Source: Natrinema caseinilyticum (lineage in GTDB: Archaea; Halobacteriota; Halobacteria; Halobacteriales; Natrialbaceae). From it: DNA of 64,000 nucleotides. Position 1 is the stretch's first letter, and each line of letters begins with the position of its first letter. The notes under the pieces were generated by a model. That model had not been told where the DNA came from and did no database searches. It saw only the letters and a list, made by a program, of their open reading frames with translations. The position numbers were made by a program, and so were the translations under genes. Positions 26,359 to 34,431 of the stretch are shown one piece after another. The stretch is taken from the NCBI RefSeq assembly GCF_024227435.1, contig NZ_CP100446.1, positions 372,001-436,000 on the forward strand. The letters run 5' to 3'.

Positions 26359-27396
26359 TCAGCGGTAGCCGTCCGCGAACTCGTCGATCATGAGTTCCGG
26401 ATCGTCACCGAGGGGGTACAGGATCGGGCAGAGACAGCCGTTGTCCGCGTACTCTCGAACTTTCGCGCGACACTGCTCGGGGGTCCCGCTCGCCGTCAAC
26501 TTGTGGACGACCTCGTCCGGGATGAGGTCCATCCCCTTCCGGATGTCGTCCTTGTCGGCCGGCCAGCCGCCGATGGCCTCGCCGACCTCGTCGATCAGGT
26601 CCTGGCTCACGCCGCTGGCTTTCATGATGTGGGGCTGTTGGCCCAGATACTGCGTGATGAGTTCCCGGGCGTTGTCGAGCGCCTTCTCTTCGTCGTGGTC
26701 CATCGAACAGACGATCAGTTGCGGTCGATCGATCTCGTCTACGGACCTGTCGGAGCGGTCCGCTCCCGTCTGGAGTGCGTCCAGGGCTTTCTGGTTGTAC
26801 TCCGGACTGACGAGGTAGTTCATGAGGGCCCCGTCGGCGAAGTGGCCCGTCAACTCCATCATCTTGAACCCGGTGGCGCCGACGTAGACGGGCACGGTTC
26901 GGGGGCCGGAATCGCCGTGAACGACGTCCAGTTCGATGTCACGGACGTTGACGTGGTCGCCGTCGTAGGTCACGTTCTCCATCTCGAGTAAGCGTTTCGT
27001 CACTTCGACGCACTCGCGCATCGCACGCAGCGAATCGGAGCGATCGATGCCGACCTTCTCGGCGAGGGGGTCCCACCAGGCGCCGATCCCACAGAGGATT
27101 CGGTTCGGACCGGCCAGCTCCTCGAGGGTACTCATCGTCTGTGCGATGAGGGCCGTGTTCCGCGTCCAGTTGTTGATGACGCCGGAGCCGATTTTGATGT
27201 CGTCGGTGACGGCGGCGTAGGCTGCCATCGGGGTGATGGCGTCCCGGGCGAGGCGCGATTCGGCCTGCCAGACTTCGTCGAACCCCCGTTCTTCGGCGTA
27301 CTGTACCAGTTCCATATTCTCGCGAATCGGGTGCTTGTCCTGAAGGTAAATTCCGACTCTGTCGCTCCCGTCGCTTGCCTCGTGACTGTAGCTCAT
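26359..27396 (-). CDS. Luciferase-like (LLM class) F420/flavin-dependent oxidoreductase
   Basis: A 345-residue TIM-barrel oxidoreductase. [33 protein letters not shown] opens it; [40 protein letters not shown] and [20 protein letters not shown] are typical of F420-dependent LLM enzymes. The TATA box at 27425-27432 and start at 27396 suit a leaderless mRNA. The substrate is not known. Because it lies between the PLP enzyme and the D-aminoacylase, it may act on a purine- or amide-derived intermediate. An open 81-codon upstream extension was judged non-coding. Confidence 0.86.
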   Translation of the reverse strand: MSYSHEASDGSDRVGIYLQDKHPIRENMELVQYAEERGFDEVWQAESRLARDAITPMAAYAAVTDDIKIGSGVINNWTRNTALIAQTMSTLEELAGPNRILCGIGAWWDPLAEKVGIDRSDSLRAMRECVEVTKRLLEMENVTYDGDHVNVRDIELDVVHGDSGPRTVPVYVGATGFKMMELTGHFADGALMNYLVSPEYNQKALDALQTGADRSDRSVDEIDRPQLIVCSMDHDEEKALDNARELITQYLGQQPHIMKASGVSQDLIDEVGEAIGGWPADKDDIRKGMDLIPDEVVHKLTASGTPEQCRAKVREYADNGCLCPILYPLGDDPELMIDEFADGYR

Positions 27397-27424
27397 GGAG
27401 TCGTTCACAAATAGCAGCGCAGGT

Positions 27425-27432
27425 GATATATA
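27425..27432 (-). promoter_or_regulatory. TATA box of the LLM oxidoreductase gene
   Basis: GATATATA on the plus strand (TATATATC in the direction of transcription) is centred about 32 bases ahead of ATG 27396. This supports that start over the longer frame. Confidence 0.65.
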
Positions 27433-27660
27433 ACTATGGGGCAAGGTAGCACAGACGCGACGGCCGGACGGCGCGTGTTCGTTTTGACGTCCGAGCGTGG
27501 TCTCCGCGAGTGTGAATCGTCGTCTCTCGCCCGGGCGCAATCTACCCGCCTCGAGTGCCGTCCCGTGGGGCACAGAGCCGACACGGAAACGGGATCTGCG
27601 CGTTAGCGGTACGTTGCCAGCGGAGTGGCTCGTTGCCACACGGTGTGCGTTCCGTGTGGC

Positions 27661-29298
27661 TCAGAACACGCTGCGCGAACGGGACGGGCGCGTCCCGCCG
27701 TCCCACTCCTCGGTCGAGCGGAGGACGGATCCGTTCCGTTCGCCGGTCGGGGTTCCGTCTTCGACCGCGACGTCGCCGCCGACGAGGACGTACTCGAGAT
27801 CCTCCGTCAGCCGGTTCGGGTCCTCGTACGTCGGTCGCTCGACGACGACGTCGGGGTCGAACGCGACGAGGTCGGCCACGTAGCCCTCTTTCACGTAGCC
27901 GCGGTCCGGAAGCCCGAGAAGGTCCGCCGGGCGGCCGGCCGCCTTGTACACCATGCGTTCGAGCGACAGCGTGTCGCGTTCTCGAACGTATCGCTCGAGG
28001 ATCCGCGGGAACGTTCCGATCGCGCGTGGGTGGGGTTTCCCACCGAAGATACCGTCGCTGCAGAAGGTCCCTCGTGGATCGGCGAGGAAGCGCTCGATAT
28101 CGTCTTCGGACATGATGAAGTCGGCCATCGTCACGTCGAGGTCCTCTTCGACGAGGAGGTCACACATCGCGTCGACCGGATCGAGATCTCGTTCGGCGGC
28201 GATTTCCGCGACCGTTTCGCCCTGGTGGCGTCCGCTTTCCGTCCGTGTGATCAGGATGTTGTCCCACGTCCCGGCCGCGCGGGCGAGGTTCTCCCACTCC
28301 CCGGGTTCCGCGATGTCTGCCGCGATGCGCTCTCGCGCCGTCTCCTCGCGGAGGCGCTCGAGTATCGCGTCCGAATCGTCCTGGCGCGCCCACGGCGGCA
28401 ACAGCGCCGTGAGCATCGTCGACCCGGCGGTGTAGGGATACTGATCGAAGGAGACGGATTGCCCCCGCGCTTCGGCGTCGTCGAACAGCGAGAGAACGTC
28501 CTCGGAGGCCCCCCAGTTGTGCTGTCCCCCGACCTTGAGATGGGAGACGTGCGCGTCACACCCGCCGCGATGGCAAATGTCGAGGTAGCGTTCGATGGAT
28601 TCGACGACGTAGTCGGTTTCGTTCCACACGTGCGAAACCATGAAAGAATCGTACTCGCCGACGGTTTCCGCCAGCGCTTCCAGTTCCGGGTCGCGGCCGT
28701 AGGAACTCGGCGGGTAGATCATTCCCTTCGACAGCCCGAAGGCGCCCTCCTCGAGCGCCGCGGCCAGGTCCTCCTGGAGGGACTCGAGTTCGTCGTCTTC
28801 GAGGGGGCGGTCTTCGAATCCGGCCTGCAGCGACCGGAGGTTTCCGTGGGGGGCGTAGAAGGCGGCGTTGACGGCCGGTTCCGCGTCACTCAGTTCGTCG
28901 AGAAAACCGCGGACGGTCGTCCAGGGCCACTCCCGGTCGATCGTGCCGTCGAGCGACTGGATTCGGTTCGCCCACTCCGCTTTGAGCGCCGCCGGAACCG
29001 GCGCGACGCTGACGCCGTCCTGTCCGAGGACCTCCGTCGTTACGCCCTGCGTTATCTTTTCGGCCGCGTCGGGCCTTTCGAACAGTCGCAACTCGGAGTG
29101 TGCGTGCATATCGATGAATCCCGGGGCGAGGACCGATCCCTCGAGGTCGATTTCGCGGTCGGCCCCGGCCGGCTCGTCGGCGATTCGCCGAATCCGGCCG
29201 TCGTCGACCAGGACGGTGGCGGTGTCGGCGTCACCGCCGCTCCCGTCTACGACCCGCGCGTTACGGAATTCTATCGATTCCGTGGTAAGAGACGACAT
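27661..29298 (-). CDS. N-acyl-D-amino-acid deacylase (D-aminoacylase family amidohydrolase)
   Basis: A 545-residue amidohydrolase. PGFIDMHAHSELRL gives the HxH motif; TTEVLGQDGVSVAP carries the cysteine-substituted position of the family as Gly-Gln-Asp; HVSHLKVGG and FDQYPYTAGSTML follow, and the catalytic aspartate is in TFCSDGIFGGKPHPRAIG, all in D-aminoacylase order. The family removes N-acyl or N-carbamoyl-like groups from D-amino acids and related amides. ATG 29298 was chosen over one 42 bases upstream. In this locus it may act after ring opening, but that is inference. Confidence 0.85.
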   Translation of the reverse strand: MSSLTTESIEFRNARVVDGSGGDADTATVLVDDGRIRRIADEPAGADREIDLEGSVLAPGFIDMHAHSELRLFERPDAAEKITQGVTTEVLGQDGVSVAPVPAALKAEWANRIQSLDGTIDREWPWTTVRGFLDELSDAEPAVNAAFYAPHGNLRSLQAGFEDRPLEDDELESLQEDLAAALEEGAFGLSKGMIYPPSSYGRDPELEALAETVGEYDSFMVSHVWNETDYVVESIERYLDICHRGGCDAHVSHLKVGGQHNWGASEDVLSLFDDAEARGQSVSFDQYPYTAGSTMLTALLPPWARQDDSDAILERLREETARERIAADIAEPGEWENLARAAGTWDNILITRTESGRHQGETVAEIAAERDLDPVDAMCDLLVEEDLDVTMADFIMSEDDIERFLADPRGTFCSDGIFGGKPHPRAIGTFPRILERYVRERDTLSLERMVYKAAGRPADLLGLPDRGYVKEGYVADLVAFDPDVVVERPTYEDPNRLTEDLEYVLVGGDVAVEDGTPTGERNGSVLRSTEEWDGGTRPSRSRSVF

Positions 29299-29554
29299 AC
29301 TACTGTTATCGTGTATCGATGATTTGGTTCTTTTGGTCACTGTATCTTACACGCCGTGTGGGGTATCGAACTCGGCGTGACAACCCGGCTAGCGGTTCGA
29401 TCGTGGCAGGTGGGCGAAGAGAAATCGCCGTGCCCCGCCGGCTATCGAAGTCTCCTGTCACGATCGACGACCGAACCCCGCGCGTCGGTTCGAACGGGCG
29501 GTCAGTCCGTCGCTCGTCGGAATGTTAAAGACGGTGGGCTAGGTGTGATGAGGT

Positions 29555-30787
29555 ATGACATCCGCTACGATAGACGACGGTCGGTTCCGCGAGCGGTTCG
29601 ACGAATTCAGCCGGATCGGGGCGACCGATGCGGGGGGCGTAAACCGCCCCTCGCTCTCCGACGAGAACAGAGAAGCGCGCGACACGCTGGTCGAGTGGTT
29701 CCGCGAGGCGGGCCTCGAGGTGCGCATCGACGAGATGGGCAACATCTTCGGCCGCCGGGAGGGGCGCGATCCCTCGGCCGCTCCGGTCGTGTCAGGCTCT
29801 CATATCGACAGTCAGTACAACGGCGGTCGGTACGACGGCGTCGTCGGCGTCTTGAGCGCTCTCGAGGTCGTCGAAGCGTTGAACGACGCCGGCGTCGAAA
29901 CGAAACGGCCGATCGACGTCGTCGCCTGGAGCGACGAGGAAGGCGTTCGGTTCCAGCCGGACATGCTCGGCAGCGGCGTCTATACCGGCGTCTTCGACCT
30001 CGAGTACGCCTACGACCGGGAAGACAAGGACGGGAATCGGTTCGGTGACGAACTCGAACGGATCGGGTACAAGGGCGACGAACCGTGTTCCGCGGACGAT
30101 ATCCACTGCTATTTCGAACTCCACGTCGAGCAAGGGCCGTTTCTCGAGCAGGCGGATCTCAGCGTGGGCGTCGTCGAGGGGGTCTTCGGCTTTTCGTGGA
30201 TGAACGTCGCGTTCGAGGGCCAGGCGAACCACGCCGGCCCCACGCCGATGAACATGCGCCACGATGCGTTCGTCGCCACGGCGGACGTGACGAAGGCCGT
30301 CCGCGAGATAACGGCGACCGAAGGGACCGATCTCGTCGGGACGGTCGGCAGCGTCGACGTGTGGCCGAACGCGATCAACGTCATTCCCGAACGCGTCGAA
30401 TTCACCCTCGATTTCCGCTCGTACGACAACGCCGTCGTCGACGCGGCCGTCGAGCGGATCGAAAACGAGATCCAGTGGGCTGCCGACCGGGAGGGACTCG
30501 AGTACGAACTCGAGGAGATCATGCGGGTCGACGCCGATCCGTTCGACGACGGCTGTATCGAGACCGTCGCGAACGCGGCCGAGGACGCCGGTTGCGAGTA
30601 CACTCGACTGGTGAGCGGCGCGGGCCACGACGCGAACTACCTCAACAAGATCGCGCCGACGAGCATGATCTTCGTTCCGAGCGTCGACGGAATCAGCCAC
30701 CGGGAGAGCGAGTACACCGAGTGGGACGACATCGTTACCGGCGCCGACGTCCTCCTCCGTGCGATACGCGAACGGGCGTCCGAGTGA
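29555..30787 (+). CDS. M20-family amidohydrolase (N-carbamoyl-amino-acid hydrolase/allantoate amidohydrolase type)
   Basis: A 410-residue binuclear zinc hydrolase. Metal ligands are visible in SGSHIDSQYNGGRYDG, AWSDEEGVRF, the HVEQGPFLEQ segment and GAGHDANYL near the C terminus; the dimer domain contains NHAGPTPMNMRHDA. This is the HyuC/AllC branch, which hydrolyses N-carbamoyl amino acids, ureidopropionate or allantoate with release of ammonia and CO2. It would follow the hydantoinase-like enzyme, and parallels YgeY of bacterial purine loci. A TATA-like box lies upstream of ATG 29555. Confidence 0.88.
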   Translation: MTSATIDDGRFRERFDEFSRIGATDAGGVNRPSLSDENREARDTLVEWFREAGLEVRIDEMGNIFGRREGRDPSAAPVVSGSHIDSQYNGGRYDGVVGVLSALEVVEALNDAGVETKRPIDVVAWSDEEGVRFQPDMLGSGVYTGVFDLEYAYDREDKDGNRFGDELERIGYKGDEPCSADDIHCYFELHVEQGPFLEQADLSVGVVEGVFGFSWMNVAFEGQANHAGPTPMNMRHDAFVATADVTKAVREITATEGTDLVGTVGSVDVWPNAINVIPERVEFTLDFRSYDNAVVDAAVERIENEIQWAADREGLEYELEEIMRVDADPFDDGCIETVANAAEDAGCEYTRLVSGAGHDANYLNKIAPTSMIFVPSVDGISHRESEYTEWDDIVTGADVLLRAIRERASE

Positions 30788-30893
30788 ACCGTCCCTCGCC
30801 CGTCCGAGCGGCCCGCTCCTCGGTCGGTGTCGCGCACGATACCTGTCTCGGAAGTAGTAATCATTTTACCTTTCCGGGAAGAGCAAGGAACGT

Positions 30894-32222
30894 ATGATAC
30901 TATCTGGCACGGTAATCGCGGACTCCGAGACAGTCCTCGACGACGGCAGCGTGGTGGTCGACGGGTCACGAATCGAGGCGGTGGGACGACGCGCGGAAAT
31001 CGTCGATCGGTATCCGGATCGGGAAGAGCGATCCTACAACGTCCTCCTTCCCGGTCTCGTCGGGGGCCACATCCACTCGGTCCAGAGCCTCGGGCGCGGC
31101 ATCGCGGACGATTCGGAACTGCTCGACTGGCTCTTCGAATACATCCTGCCGATGGAAGCGTCGCTGTCGGAGACGGAGATGGAAATCGCGGCGAAACTCG
31201 GCTACCTCGAGATGATCGAGAGCGGGACGACGACGTGTATCGATCACCTCTCTGTGAACCACGCGGATCGCGCGTTCGAGGCGGCCGGCACGATGGGGAT
31301 CCGCGGCCTGCTCGGAAAGGTCATGATGGACCAACGGTCGCCGGAGGGTCTCGACGAAGCGACCGACGACGCACTGGCCGAGACCGAACGACTCATTCGG
31401 ACGTACCACGGCTCGTTCGACGACCGCATCCGGTACGCGGTCACGCCCCGATTCGCCGTCTCGTGTACCGAGGAGTGCCTCCGCGGCGCTCGCGAACTCG
31501 CGGACAAATACGACGGCGTTCGAATCCACACGCACGCGAGCGAGAACCGAAGCGAGATCGAAACGGTCGAATCGGACACCGGGATGCGAAACATCCACTG
31601 GCTGGACGAGGTCGGTCTCACCGGAGAGGACGTCGTGCTCGCTCACTGCGTCTGGACGGACGAGAGCGAACGCGAGGTGCTGGCCGAGACCGGGACGCAC
31701 GTCACCCACTGCCCCTCGTCGAATATGAAACTGGCGAGCGGCATCGCGCCCATCGTGGACTACCTGGATCGCGGAATCAACGTCGCACTCGGCAACGACG
31801 GGCCGCCCTGTAACAACACGCTCGATCCGTTCACGGAGATGCGCCAGGGGAGCCTCCTCCAGAAGGTCGACCGTCTCGACCCCGTCGCCGCACCTGCCGA
31901 GACGCTCTTCGAGATGGCGACGATCAACGGCGCGAAAGCTGCCGGCTTCGACCGACTCGGCGAGCTCAAACCGGGCTGGCGTGCGGACATTGTCGGCGTT
32001 CGGACCGACGTGACCCGTGCGACGCCGCTGCACGATCCGCTCTCCCACCTCGTCTTCGCGGCCCACGGCGACGACGTCGTCTTCTCGATGGTCGACGGTG
32101 AGGTGCTCATGGACGACGGCGAGGTAACGACCGTCGATGCGGACGATATCCGCCAGCAGGCACGCGACGTCGGGCTCTCGCTCGAGGACCATCGAGACGC
32201 TGCGGAGGAAGTGCGGCCATAG
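30894..32222 (+). CDS. Guanine/8-oxoguanine-deaminase-like amidohydrolase
   Basis: A 442-residue amidohydrolase of the ATZ/TRZ/guanine-deaminase group. PGLVGGHIHSVQSLGRG is the HxH motif; HTHASENRSE, VLAHCVWTDE and ALGNDGPPCNNTLD complete the metal and catalytic set, and THCPSSNMKLASGIAP is the signature of the deaminase branch. Likely reaction: hydrolytic deamination of guanine or a related aminopurine. Candidates from the same family include 5-deoxyadenosine deaminase and S-adenosylhomocysteine deaminase. Context in a purine locus favours guanine or 8-oxoguanine. Confidence 0.83.
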   Translation: MILSGTVIADSETVLDDGSVVVDGSRIEAVGRRAEIVDRYPDREERSYNVLLPGLVGGHIHSVQSLGRGIADDSELLDWLFEYILPMEASLSETEMEIAAKLGYLEMIESGTTTCIDHLSVNHADRAFEAAGTMGIRGLLGKVMMDQRSPEGLDEATDDALAETERLIRTYHGSFDDRIRYAVTPRFAVSCTEECLRGARELADKYDGVRIHTHASENRSEIETVESDTGMRNIHWLDEVGLTGEDVVLAHCVWTDESEREVLAETGTHVTHCPSSNMKLASGIAPIVDYLDRGINVALGNDGPPCNNTLDPFTEMRQGSLLQKVDRLDPVAAPAETLFEMATINGAKAAGFDRLGELKPGWRADIVGVRTDVTRATPLHDPLSHLVFAAHGDDVVFSMVDGEVLMDDGEVTTVDADDIRQQARDVGLSLEDHRDAAEEVRP

Positions 32223-32226
32223 CGGG

Positions 32227-32830
32227 TTAGCGCAGCGCCGTTCGCAATCGACTCGAGAGATAATCACAGCCCACGACGAGGACGAATACGGCGCCGATCG
32301 CGGTCAGCAACTTCCGATACTGGAGCCGCTGTATCGTGATCGTGAGGTAATACCCGAGTCCGCCGGCACCGACGAATCCGAGTACGGTCGCCGCCCGGAT
32401 CGAACACTCCCATCGATACAGCGTGTACAACACCAGCGTCGGCGTGATCTGCGGGACCATTCCGTGGACGCTCCGTCGTCCCGTCCTTTTCGCCGACGGC
32501 GAACGCGTTGACGTCGGCGCGCTGACTCGCGACGACGTACGAGACGCCGCCGAAGTATGCGATGTCGACGTGCTCTCCGGTCGTCGCCTGGACCAGACCC
32601 GCGTAATCGGACGTCGTATCCAGATCGATTTCGGTCCCGAGTTCCTCCTCGAGGTGATTTGCGAGCGGAACGTTCCTGTCGATCGCCGTTTCCGGATCGA
32701 CGTCCGGAATGACGCCGACGGAGAGTTCCTCGCCGTCCGCACTTCCGAGACAGCCTGCCGTGAGACCGATAGACGCCCCGATCACGCCGAGAAACGAACG
32801 TCTGGTCGGCCCGCTTCGAACGTGCACCAT
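32227..32830 (-). pseudogene. phnD-phnE deletion chimera (phosphonate ABC transporter remnant)
   Basis: The leftward ATG 32830 starts a phosphonate-binding lipoprotein (RRSFLGVIGASIGLTAGC lipobox, then VGVIPDVDPETAIDRNVPLANHLEEELG and YFGGVSYVVASQ) that breaks off at about codon 118. From about 32475 down to 32227 another frame encodes the C terminus of a PhnE permease: GMVPQITPTLVLYTLYRWE and RAATVLGFVGAGGLGYYL. The end of phnD, all of phnC and the start of phnE are therefore missing. The promoter (TTTTATA about 20 bases upstream) is still present. It is a fossil of a deletion within a phnDCE-type operon. Confidence 0.85.
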
Positions 32831-33007
32831 CGTACGTGATAGTATCTCACTCCCGGTATAAAATTCGCCTCCAGCCGACCGTGTTCCACTGGCGTCGCAA
32901 ACCGTTTGCGACGGTGTTTCGAGCATTCCCTCGTTTTCGACGGGGCCCACACACCGCCGCCGAACCGGCCACCAACTGTTATTACCGGCGTGCCCGTACC
33001 TGGGGAC

Positions 33008-33277
33008 GTGCACGTCGACGTCAGTGGAATGGTCTGCCCGCAGCCGGTGAGCATCGTCCGGCGCTGTCTCGAGGAACTCGAGCCGGGTGACGAACTCGTC
33101 GTCACCGGCGATTATCCGCCCGCTGAGCGGAGTATTTGCAGAACGTGCTACAAACACGGATACGCGGTGGCCGATGCCACCGCGACCGACTCCGAGGGGA
33201 CGGAGACGTTCTCCCTCCGGATCCGCGTCCCCGAACGGGCCACCCCATCAGCGGACGAGACCGTTCCGCGAAGCTGA
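33008..33277 (+). CDS. TusA/YedF-type sulfur (selenium) carrier protein, copy 1
   Basis: An 89-residue TusA-domain protein with GTG start: VDVSGMVCPQPVSIV carries the active cysteine (Cys10) in the CPxP motif. A subfamily feature shared with the copy at 51639 is GDYPPAERS, then ICRTCYKHGYAV. TusA-like proteins pass persulfide or perselenide sulfur/selenium through this cysteine. YedF in bacterial Se loci has the same domain. TATA-like TTATTA near 32981 fits a leaderless transcript. It is placed between a transporter fossil and the hydroxylase genes. Confidence 0.85.
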   Translation: MHVDVSGMVCPQPVSIVRRCLEELEPGDELVVTGDYPPAERSICRTCYKHGYAVADATATDSEGTETFSLRIRVPERATPSADETVPRS

Positions 33278-33375
33278 CGTTCGAGCGGCTCCGAAATCGT
33301 CCCGTTTCACCCGCTCTCGTTCGGATCGCGGCTCGACTCTCGGTTGGCCCGCGCAACGGTTCCTCGTCGAGTTCG

Positions 33376-34194
33376 TCAGTCGGGACGCGTCCCGCCGTCG
33401 TCGAGCCGCCACGCCAGTATCACTTCGTCGACGGGCCCCGATTCCGTGCGATAGCGATCCTCGCGTCTGGCGTCGATTTCCCAGCCCTCGGATTCGAGGG
33501 TCTCGATGGCAGCCGCGTTCGTGGCCGGAAGCGAGCGATAGACCTTCCCGTATCCTCGGGATCGTGCCCACTCGAGACCGTACTCTCGGAGGCGCCGCTC
33601 GAGACCGCCGTCGCTCTCACGAGTTCGATTCTCGCGGGCGCCGCTCGTCAGCGACACCGTGTGTCCGCCCCGCGGCCGAGACGAACTGAGAAGGACCCAC
33701 CCGCGGAGTTCGTCCGCCGTGTACGCGGCGTATGCGACACGTTCACAGACCCCGTCCTGGCGAAACAGTCGCCCCTCGGACGCGACTCGCCGAGCGATCC
33801 GTTCCGCCGCGACGTCGGGAGTCTCGCCGTCGTGCTGTCGAAGACGGGAACGCAGGTCACCGTACTCGGCACACCGCACCGGTCGAATCGTGACTTCCAC
33901 GTCGGCTTCGGGAGAGGTGATCGATTTCGGCTCGGAGAGCGTTTCGACGTCGAATCCGATTCGAAGTCGGTCCCCATCGGCCGCGAGAAACCCGAGTCGT
34001 TTGAGCGCGGCACAGTGGTGGACGACACCGCGTTGCTCGGTCACGGAACCGAACCGCTGGACCAGTCGCTCACCGGTCACCGGCTCGTATTCGCGGACGA
34101 ACTGATAGACGCGTCGCTGGCGCTCGCTGAAATAGCGTTGCTCCTGATCGAACCGGGGGGTTCCCTGTGCCTTCCGTTGGTCGTCCGTTCCCAT
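33376..34194 (-). CDS. Regulator-like protein: winged helix plus GNAT acetyltransferase domain
   Basis: A 272-residue two-domain protein. Residues 15-75 (SERQRRVYQFVREYEPVTGERLVQRFGSVTEQRGVVHHCAALKRLGFLA) form a winged helix. The C-terminal 190 residues form a GNAT fold with LRGWVLLSS, an LEWARSRGYGKVYRSLPATNAAAIETLESEGWEI acetyl-CoA segment, and an arginine-rich end. GGAGGAAGAAC just ahead of ATG 34194 is a strong ribosome-binding site and excludes the longer 294-residue frame. Targets are unknown. It is divergent from tusA and downstream of the hydroxylase operon. Confidence 0.78.
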   Translation of the reverse strand: MGTDDQRKAQGTPRFDQEQRYFSERQRRVYQFVREYEPVTGERLVQRFGSVTEQRGVVHHCAALKRLGFLAADGDRLRIGFDVETLSEPKSITSPEADVEVTIRPVRCAEYGDLRSRLRQHDGETPDVAAERIARRVASEGRLFRQDGVCERVAYAAYTADELRGWVLLSSSRPRGGHTVSLTSGARENRTRESDGGLERRLREYGLEWARSRGYGKVYRSLPATNAAAIETLESEGWEIDARREDRYRTESGPVDEVILAWRLDDGGTRPD

Positions 34195-34431
34195 GTTCTT
34201 CCTCCGACGGTCGCGTGCCTCCCTTCGAGAGCAGGTCCCGTCCGCGTAGTCCGTCTCCACGGCGTAGCGCTATTTAACTCCTCAGCCGTGTGGCAATTAT
34301 GTCCCTTCGTCACAGATACTGGAGCGACGGCCACACCGAGTGGCACGCGGTACGCAAGGGCACGGCCACCGAAGCATCCGTCACCGGCTCTCCCGAGAGG
34401 AGACGTCGAAAATAACGGTCACTCCACGGCG

